Origin: JANNWF01 sp052390415
GTDB lineage: Bacteria; Pseudomonadota; Gammaproteobacteria; Xanthomonadales; Xanthomonadaceae
Assembly (NCBI GenBank): GCA_052390415.1
Contig: JBQTGY010000043.1
Coordinates: 1-20,902, forward strand
Reading direction: 5' to 3'
Length of the DNA: 20,902 bases
Shown here piece after piece: positions 1-7,672 of this stretch (its first letter is position 1; every line of letters begins with the position of its first letter). The notes under the pieces are model-generated. The model worked only from the letters and a program-made list of their open reading frames with translations, was not told the origin of the DNA and ran no database searches. Both the position numbers and the translations under genes were made by a program.

Positions 1-285
1 GCGTCCGCGCGGCTACGGGCCTGCACTGGGTTGCACTGGCGGGGTCGTGTGGGCCCACTCGGGGGCTTCTGGCCCCCACCGGCTCGTGTTCCACCCACCG
101 GCGGGTGGGACCCCGACGCACCCTACGTGGCACCGAGGCTTCTGGTTCACGGCAAGTCCGGTGCGTCCGAGACGCACCCAACGTGACACCGAGAGCGATA
201 TGCTGCGGCGCTTGTCGGGTTTGACCTGCGACCAATGATCTGGCTGAACCCGCCGTTTCCACCAACGTCCGAGCTTGAAGCACCC
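1..285. repeat. Hairpin-rich intergenic repeat region upstream of trpG
   Basis: No gene is supported here. The stretch carries a series of short perfect palindromes: GTGGGCCCAC at 49-58, GGGGGC/GCCCCC at 61-77, CCACCC/GGGTGG at 91-108 and GGTGCGTC/GACGCACC at 160-178. A 23-base direct repeat beginning GACGCACC occurs at 115-137 and 171-193 with two mismatches. The GGTGCGTC/GACGCACC unit recurs near 10632, so this is a dispersed repeat rather than a trp leader. No run of Trp codons in a leader peptide and no attenuator-like terminator with a T run was seen. Confidence 0.6.
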
Positions 286-864
286 ATGCTGCTGATGATC
301 GACAACTACGACAGCTTTACCTTCAACCTCGTGCAGTACCTGCAGGAGTTGGGCGAGACCGTGCATGTGGTGCGCAATGACGCCTTGAGCGTGGCCGATG
401 TGGTCGCCATGGGGCCCGAGCGGATCGTCATTTCGCCGGGGCCTTGCACGCCGGACCAGGCCGGCATTTCCCTGGGCCTGATCGATGCCTTGGGTGATCG
501 CCTGCCGATCTTTGGCGTATGTCTGGGCCATCAGGCGATCGGGCAGGCATTTGGTGGCGACGTGGTGCGCGCGAAGACCATCATGCATGGCAAGACCTCG
601 TTGATTCATCACCACGGTCGTGGCGTGTTTGCAGGCTTGCCGAACCCCTTTACCGCCACCCGCTATCACTCGCTGGTGGTGGCGCGCGACAGCCTTCCCG
701 ACTGCCTGGAAATCACCGCATGGACGCAAACGGTCGACGGTGAGTTCGACGAGATCATGGGCCTGCGGCACACCTCGTTGGACATTGAGGGCGTGCAGTT
801 TCATCCCGAATCGATCTTGACCGAGCATGGTCACGCCCTGTTGCAGAACTTTCTGCGTGGTTGA
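286..864 (+). CDS. trpG: Anthranilate synthase component II (glutamine amidotransferase)
   Basis: This subunit hydrolyses glutamine and passes ammonia to TrpE for anthranilate synthesis, the first step of tryptophan biosynthesis in the cytoplasm. The 192-residue product is of normal length for a class I glutamine amidotransferase. It opens with the family signature MLLMIDNYDSFTFNL, has the nucleophile Cys79 in GVCLGHQ, and the His173/Glu175 pair in QFHPES. The start at 286 is chosen because the signature begins there; an in-frame ATG at 235 would add 17 residues with no family likeness. Many bacteria use one such subunit for both TrpE and the folate enzyme PabB, so a double role is possible. 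The downstream trpD and trpC favour the tryptophan role. trpE is not in the window. Confidence 0.95.
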   Translation: MLLMIDNYDSFTFNLVQYLQELGETVHVVRNDALSVADVVAMGPERIVISPGPCTPDQAGISLGLIDALGDRLPIFGVCLGHQAIGQAFGGDVVRAKTIMHGKTSLIHHHGRGVFAGLPNPFTATRYHSLVVARDSLPDCLEITAWTQTVDGEFDEIMGLRHTSLDIEGVQFHPESILTEHGHALLQNFLRG

Positions 865-944
865 GCGATGAGCTGCACCGACGCACGCTGCGGCAGCCTG
901 AACATGTCGGATGAATGTGCGCCACGTAACGGACCAGCGCGCGG

Positions 945-2072
945 ATGACGTCACCAATGCAGCACGATGTGATCATCGTCGGCCTCGGCGCCATGGGCAG
1001 TGCGGCAGCCTGCCAACTGGCGCGGCGCGGTGCAAAGGTGCTGGGTCTTGATCGCTACACGCCGCCGCATGCGTTCGGGTCTTCGCATGGGCAGTCGCGC
1101 ATCATCCGCACCGCCTATTTCGAGCATCCGGCTTATGTGCCGCTGCTGCAACGTGCGTGGCAGCTGTGGATGGAACTGGAGCAACTTTCGGCCAGCGAGT
1201 TGTTGCGTCCCACCGGTGGCTTGATGATCGGCCCGCGCGATGGCGTGCTGGTGGCCGGCGTGTTGCGCAGCGCCAGGCAGCACGGGCTGGCGCACGAGTT
1301 GCTGGATGCCGACGCGTTGCGCGAGCGTTATCCGGCGCTGCGACCTGACCCCGACATGCAGGCGGTGTGGGAGCCCGCCGCCGGTGTGCTGTTGCCGGAA
1401 GCCTGCATCGAGGCACAGCTGCGGGTGGCGCACGCGCACGGCGCGGAGTTGCGATTCGGCGAAGTCGTCACCCACTGGCAGCAGGATGGTGATGGTGTGC
1501 GTGTGTTCACGAGCCAAGGCGAATACCGCGGCAAACAATTGCTGCTGACGACGGGAGCCTGGATCGGCTCGCTGGCGCCATCGCTGGCCAACAGTTTCAC
1601 CGTCGAGCGGCAAGTGTTGTATTGGTTTGATGCGGTGAGTGACCGCACCCTGTTCACGCCGGAGCGGTGTCCGATCCATCTGTGGGAGACCCATTCGCAG
1701 CGCTTCTTCTACGGTTTCCCGGACATGGGCTCGGGCATCAAGCTCGCCATTCATCACGAAGGTCAGCGCTGTGATCCAGACAGGCTCAATCGCGATGTTT
1801 CCACCACGGAGATCGCGGCGATTCGCGCCTTGCTGGCGCGCTATCTGCCTGCTGCGAATGGTGCCCTTCGCGCGGCCGAAGTGTGCATGTACACCAACAG
1901 CAATGACGAACATTTCTGGATCGACCGCCTGCCGCAGCAGCCGGCGGTGTTGGTTGCCAGCGCCTGTTCCGGGCATGGTTTCAAATTTGCGAGCGTGTTG
2001 GGTGAAGTGCTGGCGGATCTGCTGATCGAAGGTCGCTCGCGCTTTGATCTGAGTTTGTTCAAGCGGCGCTGA
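945..2072 (+). CDS. FAD-dependent amine oxidase, monomeric sarcosine oxidase / N-methyltryptophan oxidase family
   Basis: The predicted enzyme oxidises a secondary amine (sarcosine, an N-methyl amino acid or similar), releasing an aldehyde and hydrogen peroxide. It has 375 residues, close to the usual length. The N-terminus carries the dinucleotide-binding GLGAMGSAAACQLARRG, followed by SSHGQSRIIR, matching the family's GSHHGDTR segment. Cys314 in EVCMYT with DEHF downstream matches the cysteine that binds FAD covalently in sarcosine oxidase, and Lys266 in GIKL matches the lysine that activates oxygen. SGHGFKFAS near the C-terminus is another family motif. The gene lies between trpG and trpD with gaps of 80 and 113 bases in the same direction. 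An in-frame ATG at 957 is an equally plausible start. The substrate cannot be read from sequence; N-methyltryptophan is tempting given the neighbours but unproven. Confidence 0.87.
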   Translation: MTSPMQHDVIIVGLGAMGSAAACQLARRGAKVLGLDRYTPPHAFGSSHGQSRIIRTAYFEHPAYVPLLQRAWQLWMELEQLSASELLRPTGGLMIGPRDGVLVAGVLRSARQHGLAHELLDADALRERYPALRPDPDMQAVWEPAAGVLLPEACIEAQLRVAHAHGAELRFGEVVTHWQQDGDGVRVFTSQGEYRGKQLLLTTGAWIGSLAPSLANSFTVERQVLYWFDAVSDRTLFTPERCPIHLWETHSQRFFYGFPDMGSGIKLAIHHEGQRCDPDRLNRDVSTTEIAAIRALLARYLPAANGALRAAEVCMYTNSNDEHFWIDRLPQQPAVLVASACSGHGFKFASVLGEVLADLLIEGRSRFDLSLFKRR

Positions 2073-2185
2073 GACTATTATCCGATCCAGTCGCACGCGG
2101 CCGCTAAACTGTGCGGTTGTCGCGCTGTCTGTTGCGTCGTTGCCCGCCATCGTTGCCAATGCATTCAATCGGAGCCAAATCGCGC

Positions 2186-3226
2186 ATGCCGTTCACCCCG
2201 CAAGCAGCCCTGCACCGGATCATCGAACACCGCGAGATATTTCATGACGAAATGGTCGAGCTGATGCGGCAAATCATGCGCGGCGAGGTCTCGCCGGTGA
2301 TCTGCGCGTCGATCCTGGCCGGCTTGCGGGTGAAGAAGGAAACCATCGGCGAGATCGCCGGTGCCGCGCAGGTGATGCGTGAGTTTTCCGCCAAGGTGGA
2401 GGTAGCGGAGGCAGACAATTTTCTCGACATCGTCGGCACCGGCGGCGACGGTTCGCACACCTTCAACATTTCTACCGCAGCGATGTTCGTGGCCTCGGCC
2501 GCCGGCGCCAAGGTCGCCAAACACGGCAACCGCAGCGTGTCATCCAAGTCCGGCAGCGCCGACGTGCTGGAGGCCCTGGGCGCGATCATCGAACTGCAAC
2601 CGGCCCAGGTCGCTGCCTGCATTGCGGAGACCGGCATCGGTTTCATGTTCGCGCCGATCCATCATCCAGCGATGAAAAATGTCGCCCCGGTGCGCCGCGA
2701 AATGGGCGTGCGGACGATCTTCAATATCCTCGGCCCACTGACCAACCCTGCCGGTGCGCCGAACATCTTGATGGGCGTGTTTCATCCGGATCTGGTCGGC
2801 ATTCAAGTGCGCGTGTTGCAGCGCTTGGGCGCGCGTCGCGCGCTGGTCGTATGGGGCCGCGATGGCATGGACGAGATTTCGTTGGGTGCGGGCACCCTGG
2901 TCGGCGAGTTGATCGACGGCACCATTCGCGAGTACGAAATTCACCCCGAAGACTTCGGCATCCCGATGGCCGCCAGTCGCAATTTGCGCGTCGATGATCC
3001 GCAACAATCGATGCAGATGCTTCGCGCGGCAGTCGCTGGTGAACCTGGCTTGCCCAGCGAGATCGTTGCACTCAACGCGGGTGCCGCGTTGTACGCCGCA
3101 GGTGTGGCCGACGACATTCCGACCGGCATTTGCCAAGCGCGTGCGGCGATGGCGTCGGGTGCAGCGACGACACAACTGCATCGATTTGTCGCCAGCACGC
3201 GGCGTCTCGGCGGAGCCAACGCATGA
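2186..3226 (+). CDS. trpD: Anthranilate phosphoribosyltransferase
   Basis: TrpD transfers the phosphoribosyl group of PRPP to anthranilate, the second step of tryptophan synthesis. The 346-residue product is of typical length. Visible motifs are the glycine-rich PRPP loop GTGGDG at residues 84-89, KHGNRSVSSKSGSADVLEALG beginning at 112 for phosphate and metal binding, and the conserved segment VRREMGVRTIFNILGPLTNP. The ATG at 2186 is chosen because alignment-like sequence (a helix starting PFTPQAALHRI) begins there and GGAG lies 11 bases upstream. Upstream in-frame ATGs at 2111 and 2159 give an arginine/cysteine-rich extension without family likeness. The stop overlaps the trpC start. Confidence 0.95.
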   Translation: MPFTPQAALHRIIEHREIFHDEMVELMRQIMRGEVSPVICASILAGLRVKKETIGEIAGAAQVMREFSAKVEVAEADNFLDIVGTGGDGSHTFNISTAAMFVASAAGAKVAKHGNRSVSSKSGSADVLEALGAIIELQPAQVAACIAETGIGFMFAPIHHPAMKNVAPVRREMGVRTIFNILGPLTNPAGAPNILMGVFHPDLVGIQVRVLQRLGARRALVVWGRDGMDEISLGAGTLVGELIDGTIREYEIHPEDFGIPMAASRNLRVDDPQQSMQMLRAAVAGEPGLPSEIVALNAGAALYAAGVADDIPTGICQARAAMASGAATTQLHRFVASTRRLGGANA

Positions 3227-4017
3227 GCGACATTTTGCAGAAAATTCTCGCCCGCAAAGCGGTCGAGGTGGCCGAGCGGCGAGACCGTGTATCGCTGGCA
3301 GCGTTGGAAACACAGCTCAAGAAATCAGCTTCGCCGCCGCGTGGATTTGCGGCCTCGTTGCGCGCGCGTACGCACACAGGCGAAGCGGCGGTCATCGCCG
3401 AAATCAAGAAGGCCAGCCCCTCCAAGGGTGTACTGCGCGCAGACTTCCGACCGGCCGAGATTGCTGCCAGCTATGAGCGAGGCGGTGCAGCCTGTTTGTC
3501 GGTGTTGACCGACATCGACTTTTTCCAAGGTGCCGACGCGTACCTGCAGCAGGCACGCGACGCTTGCACGCTGCCGGTGTTGCGCAAGGACTTCAACATC
3601 GATCCCTACCAACTGTTTGAGGCGCGCGCGCTGGGTGCAGACGCGATTCTGTTGATCGTCGCCGCACTCGAAGATGCCGAACTCGTGGAGCTGGCCCGCG
3701 TCGCCAAGCGCCTGGACATGGACGCGCTGGTGGAAGTGCACGACGGTGAAGAACTGGAGCGCGCCCTGCGCACCAACGCAGCGCTGATCGGCATCAACAA
3801 CCGCAGCCTGCGCACGTTCGAGGTCAGCCTTGATACCACGCTGAAGTTGTTACCCGAAGTGCCCGGCAATCGCCTGCTGGTCACCGAAAGCGGCATCCTC
3901 ACCCGCGCCGACGTCAACCACATGCGTGCCAATGACGTGCACGCATTTCTGGTCGGTGAAGCCTTCATGCGCGCGGAAGATCCGGGCGCGGAGTTGGCGC
4001 GGTTGTTTCTGAAGTAA
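3223..4017 (+). CDS. trpC: Indole-3-glycerol phosphate synthase
   Basis: TrpC converts 1-(o-carboxyphenylamino)-1-deoxyribulose 5-phosphate to indole-3-glycerol phosphate. The 264-residue product is a single-domain TIM barrel, without the TrpF fusion found in enteric bacteria. Strand-by-strand motifs are visible in order: AEIKKASPSKG, VLRKDFNIDPYQ, ILLIVAAL, ALVEVHDGEEL, IGINNRSLRTF, VTESGI and FLVGEAFM. The start ATG at 3223 overlaps the trpD stop as ATGA, a sign of translational coupling, and the protein begins SDILQKILARK as expected for the family. An in-frame start at 3130 inside trpD is rejected. Confidence 0.96.
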   Translation: MSDILQKILARKAVEVAERRDRVSLAALETQLKKSASPPRGFAASLRARTHTGEAAVIAEIKKASPSKGVLRADFRPAEIAASYERGGAACLSVLTDIDFFQGADAYLQQARDACTLPVLRKDFNIDPYQLFEARALGADAILLIVAALEDAELVELARVAKRLDMDALVEVHDGEELERALRTNAALIGINNRSLRTFEVSLDTTLKLLPEVPGNRLLVTESGILTRADVNHMRANDVHAFLVGEAFMRAEDPGAELARLFLK

Positions 4018-4024
4018 ATCAGAT

Positions 4025-4166
4025 GCGACGTCCTCAACGCGGAGGCGCGGAGAAACGCATGGACAGATCAAAATTTCGCCCCGCGGCTCGACATCGAGTT
4101 TCAGATTTTATTGAGCTTCTCTGCGCTTCTCTGCGCTTCTCTGCGCCTCCGCGTTGAAGACGTTGC
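4025..4166. repeat. Long inverted repeat between convergent trpC and permease genes
   Basis: Arms at 4025-4054 and 4137-4166 are reverse complements at 27 of 30 positions. The right arm is preceded by three tandem copies of the decamer GCTTCTCTGC from 4115 to 4144, which run into the arm. The arms could fold into a stem with an 82-base loop and might end transcription from both sides, though no clean T run follows either arm. Sequences of this CTCTGCGCCTCCGCG kind are known as dispersed intergenic repeats in many environmental bacteria. The rest of the 170-base gap holds nothing recognisable. Confidence 0.75.
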
Positions 4167-4187
4167 TTGGCTGTTTGCAGTGCGCTC

Positions 4188-5135
4188 CTACGACGACCGC
4201 TGGCTCAAAGCCACACCACCAATGATCAACGCCCCCGCCCCGACCATCGCCAAGGTCACCGGCTCGCCGAGCAGGCTCCAGGCCCAGAACACACCAAACA
4301 GCGGCACCAGGTAAGTCACCACGACCGCGCGCGAGGCGCCGACGCGTTTGATGAGGCGATAGAACACGGCGAAAGCAAGACCGGTGCAGACCACACCCAA
4401 CAGACTCGCTGCCGACCATGCGCGCAAGCTGGGAGCGGCTTCTGGCCACGTCACCAGCGCGAAAGGCAGGGTCAGCAAAGCGGCGCACGACAGTGTCGCG
4501 GCGGCGACTGCGGCGGGTGGCATGCCAGTCAGATATTTGCGCACCAGGTTGGCGCCGAACGCGTACAACAGCGCCGCCAAGGTGCCCGCGGCCACCGCTG
4601 CTCCCACATTGGCGCCTTCGATCTTGCTGCTCGCCAACAGCAATACACCGCTGAAGCCAACCAACAACGCGATGGCGCGGCGGGTGCCGATGCGCTCGCC
4701 AAAGAACAGCGCAGCGACGACCGCCGTGAACAACACGACCATGGCATTGCAGATGGCGCCGATGCCTGCGGGCGCTTGCTGAGCCGCCCACGCAAACAAG
4801 GCAAACGGAGCAGCCGAATTGATCGCGCCGATCAGCGCCAGCGTGGCCCAGATCTTGGCCGGAAAGCGCTGCCGCTCCATCCACAGAAACGGCAGCAGGA
4901 TCAGCGCGCCTAGCGCCAGGCGCATCTCAACCAGCGGCAGCGCACCGAACTCCGGCGCGGCCACTCGCATCAGCATGAAGGATGCGCCCCAGATCGCTCC
5001 CAGCACCGTCAGTTCAATTGGCGTACGCCAATCGCGGGTTTGCGCTGTGGCCAGCGGAGCGAGCACGGGGTTGGCGGCGTTCAAGGGATCACCAAAGTAG
5101 TGGATTTGCGGAAGTCGCCATTGTCGACTTGCCAT
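4188..5135 (-). CDS. DMT superfamily (EamA) inner-membrane permease
   Basis: This is a predicted inner-membrane transporter of small metabolites; EamA proteins often export amino acids or related compounds, but the substrate is unknown here. The 315-residue version has ten hydrophobic segments, at about residues 41-60, 68-85, 96-118, 122-144, 153-169, 177-196, 208-229, 240-261, 268-288 and 295-311, forming two EamA repeats. The GAIWGASFMLMRVA and LVEMRLALGAL segments are typical of the first repeat. The start is uncertain: ATG at 5135 leaves about 40 residues before the first membrane segment, and GTG or TTG starts further in would fit the family length better. Starts upstream of 5135 (for example 5195) would run through the dyad at 5140. 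The divergent LysR-type gene is its likely regulator. Confidence 0.85.
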   Translation of the reverse strand: MASRQWRLPQIHYFGDPLNAANPVLAPLATAQTRDWRTPIELTVLGAIWGASFMLMRVAAPEFGALPLVEMRLALGALILLPFLWMERQRFPAKIWATLALIGAINSAAPFALFAWAAQQAPAGIGAICNAMVVLFTAVVAALFFGERIGTRRAIALLVGFSGVLLLASSKIEGANVGAAVAAGTLAALLYAFGANLVRKYLTGMPPAAVAAATLSCAALLTLPFALVTWPEAAPSLRAWSAASLLGVVCTGLAFAVFYRLIKRVGASRAVVVTYLVPLFGVFWAWSLLGEPVTLAMVGAGALIIGGVALSQRSS

Positions 5136-5139
5136 AAAT

Positions 5140-5164
5140 CCACGCAAGCGCGTACTTTGCGTGG
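5140..5164. promoter_or_regulatory. Perfect dyad, putative LysR-type operator
   Basis: CCACGCAA at 5140-5147 and TTGCGTGG at 5157-5164 are perfect inverted 8-base arms separated by 9 bases. The dyad sits in the short gap between the divergent permease and LysR-type gene, where regulators of this family usually bind to control both their own gene and the neighbour. Assignment as the operator is inference from position and symmetry. Confidence 0.5.
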
Positions 5165-5193
5165 CAGACACAAACTGCATTTGTGGCTCGTCC

Positions 5194-6078
5194 ATGAGCT
5201 TGCGTCCCGATTGGCTGGTCCCTCTCACCGCGTTCGAGGCCGCCGCGCGGCATCAGAACTTTGCCCGCGCGGCGGCGGAAATGAACCTCACTGGCAGCGC
5301 TGTGAGTCATCACGTGCGACGGCTGGAAGCTCGTCTGGGAGTCACTCTGTTTCAGCGCCATGCGCGCGGAGTGACCCTGACCGCCGAAGGTCGCCGACTG
5401 GCAGACGCCGCCAGTAGCGCGTTCAGCGACGTCGAAGGTGTGCTGCTGGACTTGCGCGAGCGCCGTGATGAAGGCGAGCTGTTGCGAATAACCACCTTGC
5501 ATTCGCTGGCCCAGGCCTGGTTGATCCCGCGCCTGCCGCGCTTCATTGCCGGCTACCCCAAGCTGCGCTTGCGGCTGGAGACCGATCCGGTCATGGCGCG
5601 CTTCGATGACGGTGGTCCTGATCTGGGATTGCGCTTCGGTATCGGCCACTGGCCGGGCTTGAGCGCGCATTACGTCATGTCTGACCACTTGTTCCCGGTC
5701 GCCAGCCCTGAACTGGTCGAGCGCGCGCGGATTCGCGCGGTGGCTGATATCGCGCGCCTGCCGCTGATCGCCGATCTCGCCCGTCAAGGCTGGCTGGACT
5801 GGTTCCGCGCGGCCGGTTTGCATGGTGCCCGGATCGACGAGCGTTATTCGATGAACGACTCCACCGATGCACTTCGGTCAGCGGCGTGTGGCCTGGGCGC
5901 GGCCTTGGCGCGTGAACGCATCGCCAGGCCCTGGCTGGCGCGCGGTGAGCTGGTCGCCCTACCGGGACCGATGCTGCCGGCGCGCTGGAGTTATTACCTG
6001 GTCTACCCCGACCATCGACCGCTGCGTCCCGCCGCTCGCGCGTTTGTCGATTGGGTGCTGGCAGAGGCGCGCGATTGA
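5194..6078 (+). CDS. LysR-type transcriptional regulator (GcvA-like)
   Basis: This is a cytoplasmic DNA-binding regulator of 294 residues, standard for the family. The winged helix-turn-helix spans about residues 8-65, with LTAFEAAARHQNFARAAAEM, LTGSAVSHHVRRLEARLG and TLFQRHARGVTLTAEG, which look most like the GcvA/AmpR branch. The rest is the periplasmic-binding-protein-like effector domain. The start at 5194 is preferred because the family normally has only a few residues before the first helix and because the dyad at 5140-5164 would overlap the alternative GTG start at 5161. It is divergent from the EamA permease and probably controls it in response to an unknown ligand. Confidence 0.92.
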   Translation: MSLRPDWLVPLTAFEAAARHQNFARAAAEMNLTGSAVSHHVRRLEARLGVTLFQRHARGVTLTAEGRRLADAASSAFSDVEGVLLDLRERRDEGELLRITTLHSLAQAWLIPRLPRFIAGYPKLRLRLETDPVMARFDDGGPDLGLRFGIGHWPGLSAHYVMSDHLFPVASPELVERARIRAVADIARLPLIADLARQGWLDWFRAAGLHGARIDERYSMNDSTDALRSAACGLGAALARERIARPWLARGELVALPGPMLPARWSYYLVYPDHRPLRPAARAFVDWVLAEARD

Positions 6079-6109
6079 GGCGCTCATGAGGCAGTGCTGC
6101 TTAGCAGCT

Positions 6110-6143
6110 GCACCCGACGAGCCATCACGGGCCCGTCGGGTGC
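6110..6143 (+). terminator. Rho-independent terminator after the LysR-type gene
   Basis: Perfect 10-base arms GCACCCGACG (6110-6119) and CGTCGGGTGC (6134-6143) enclose a 14-base loop and are followed by GTTTTC on the plus strand. It lies 31 bases after the stop codon and before the convergent metalloprotease stop. The T run is short, so efficiency is uncertain. Confidence 0.75.
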
Positions 6144-6152
6144 GTTTTCAAC

Positions 6153-7403
6153 TTAACGGAATGCGGCGGCTGTTGGTCCGCGGGTGCGCCAAACGCGGGT
6201 GTTGTCATTACGACTGGCGGTACCGATGGGCAGGCCGCTGACCGTGTAGTTCGGTGACGAGAACGCACCGATGCGGGTACAGGTCGAGCAAGGACCGTTA
6301 TTGACCGCCATCACCGTGCGCCGATTGGCGCTGGTGATCACATAGCCGTGGCCATAGGCATACGGGGTCAGGGTCGGGTCATTGTCATGCCGAGTGCCAA
6401 CCACGTGGCCCGCTTCGTGCACGAAGGTGAAGTTGCCTGACAGACACGACGGGCTCATCACGAAGTAGGCCGACGCATTGGGCGTGGCGATGCCGGCGGC
6501 TTGTCCACACAAGGTGCTGCTGGCGGGTGCGATGTAGGCAACGAGGTCCGCTGTGTTGGTATTGCGCAGGCCGGCAATGGTGTCGTAGAACCCGTCTGAA
6601 CCATTGGTCAGCCGGCTCAACATCGTCGTGTAGTTGGTGGTCTCGGCCTGGGTAAAGAAACGGATCGCACCGGCTTGCTGAAAGCGGATATCGGTGTTGG
6701 TCGCTGCCAGGGCCTGATTGGATTCCGTAAACGCGAGATCCATGGCCTGCTGTTCGTTGCCGACGGCCGCCGTTGCGGATGCTCCAAAGGCAACCATTAC
6801 CCGAATGGTGGAAATGGCGCGCGACGCGACTTCCGGAGCAACGAATTGCTCGGTCGGGCCATTGCGCATCTCCTTGTAGGCGGTGTCGTCTTCATCCGGC
6901 AGAAACTTGGACTGGTCGACCCAGATCAAGGCGTGACTGCCGCGATCGATCGGCAGCAGTCGATACAGTTCGCCGGCAATGCGAATGGTGCCGAGCAAGG
7001 TATCTCCCGAACGCACCATGATGACGTTGTCGAGTGAGGCGTCGAGAGCCTCAGTGCCCAGCGGAGTGACGGTCGGCAGCACGGCGTCGTCAATGCGGCC
7101 GACCCATACCTGGTTACCGCTTTCCATCTGCTCGAAGCTGGTCCTCTCGGCATCGACGACGATGCCGCCGGGCAAACTCAACTGAACCACAAGTTGAGCA
7201 TCGTGGATCAGCTCGGCGCGAGCATTTACCTGCTCATAGCGTGCGTTGGCCGGATCTGCCAGCGCTTGTTGCAGGAGTGCGCCCGGTTTCTCGTAGCGGC
7301 CACGATTGACTTCTGGCGTAAACAAATCTTCGGCGGCAACAGCCGGTCCCGCAACGACCCCCAGACTGATCCCCAGCACAACACCTAAACGATAAAGGTT
7401 CAT
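6153..7403 (-). CDS. Secreted zinc metalloprotease, metzincin (reprolysin-like M12) type
   Basis: The 416-residue product is predicted to be exported and to cleave proteins outside the cytoplasm. Residues 1-24 form a signal peptide ending AVAA before EDLF. The zinc site HEAGHVVGTRHD covers residues 329-340 and fits the metzincin consensus HExxHxxGxxHD, with three zinc-binding histidines (329, 333, 339) and catalytic Glu330. TVMAV further on is the likely Met-turn, and the following CSTCTRIGAFSSPN segment resembles the end of bacterial reprolysin-like domains. The region before about residue 190 could act as a propeptide. The start at 7403 is chosen because the signal peptide begins there; 7433 would add ten residues. 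It is divergent from the DPP IV gene, so both may share control. Confidence 0.88.
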   Translation of the reverse strand: MNLYRLGVVLGISLGVVAGPAVAAEDLFTPEVNRGRYEKPGALLQQALADPANARYEQVNARAELIHDAQLVVQLSLPGGIVVDAERTSFEQMESGNQVWVGRIDDAVLPTVTPLGTEALDASLDNVIMVRSGDTLLGTIRIAGELYRLLPIDRGSHALIWVDQSKFLPDEDDTAYKEMRNGPTEQFVAPEVASRAISTIRVMVAFGASATAAVGNEQQAMDLAFTESNQALAATNTDIRFQQAGAIRFFTQAETTNYTTMLSRLTNGSDGFYDTIAGLRNTNTADLVAYIAPASSTLCGQAAGIATPNASAYFVMSPSCLSGNFTFVHEAGHVVGTRHDNDPTLTPYAYGHGYVITSANRRTVMAVNNGPCSTCTRIGAFSSPNYTVSGLPIGTASRNDNTRVWRTRGPTAAAFR

Positions 7404-7500
7404 CCAATTTTCCCAGAAAGGTTGAGATGACATCGACGTGTGGCATCACGGCGGCGGTCCCCTAACGTTCGCGCGCGACCGACGAACGCTACTCCAATTT

Positions 7501-7517
7501 TTGACACTCTGTGTCAA
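7501..7517. promoter_or_regulatory. Perfect palindrome in the divergent protease/DPP IV promoter region
   Basis: TTGACAC and GTGTCAA are perfect 7-base arms around TCT. The palindrome lies in the 269-base gap between the two divergent peptidase genes. Each arm contains TTGACA, the sigma-70 -35 consensus, one on each strand, so it could be an operator, a pair of -35 elements, or both. No convincing -10 box is visible at the usual distance. I cannot name the binding protein. Nothing else stands out in 7404-7672. Confidence 0.4.
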
Positions 7518-7672
7518 TTCCGTGCTTACTTTCGGTGCTGCGTTGCACCATCCGAAGTCACTGCTCGGTCCCGACTGCGTGATGCCGCAGCGCAGCCCAA
7601 CGTTCGGCTGTCGCTGTACGCTTGCCACGCCCCATGGCATTCCATTTTTCAACTCGCGAGGACACCTTCGTC

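Noticed and set aside
47..238. Possible trp leader peptide before trpG
   Set aside because: The Trp residues are scattered, there is no tandem Trp pair with a following terminator/antiterminator, and the region is made of dispersed repeats also found near 10632.
951..2168. 405-codon open frame on the minus strand opposite the amine oxidase
   Set aside because: It is the antisense shadow of a gene with clear family motifs; its product is His/Gln/Arg-rich without any recognisable domain.
4111..4314. Short open frame over the decamer repeats on the plus strand
   Set aside because: It is formed by the inverted repeat and the antisense of the permease gene.
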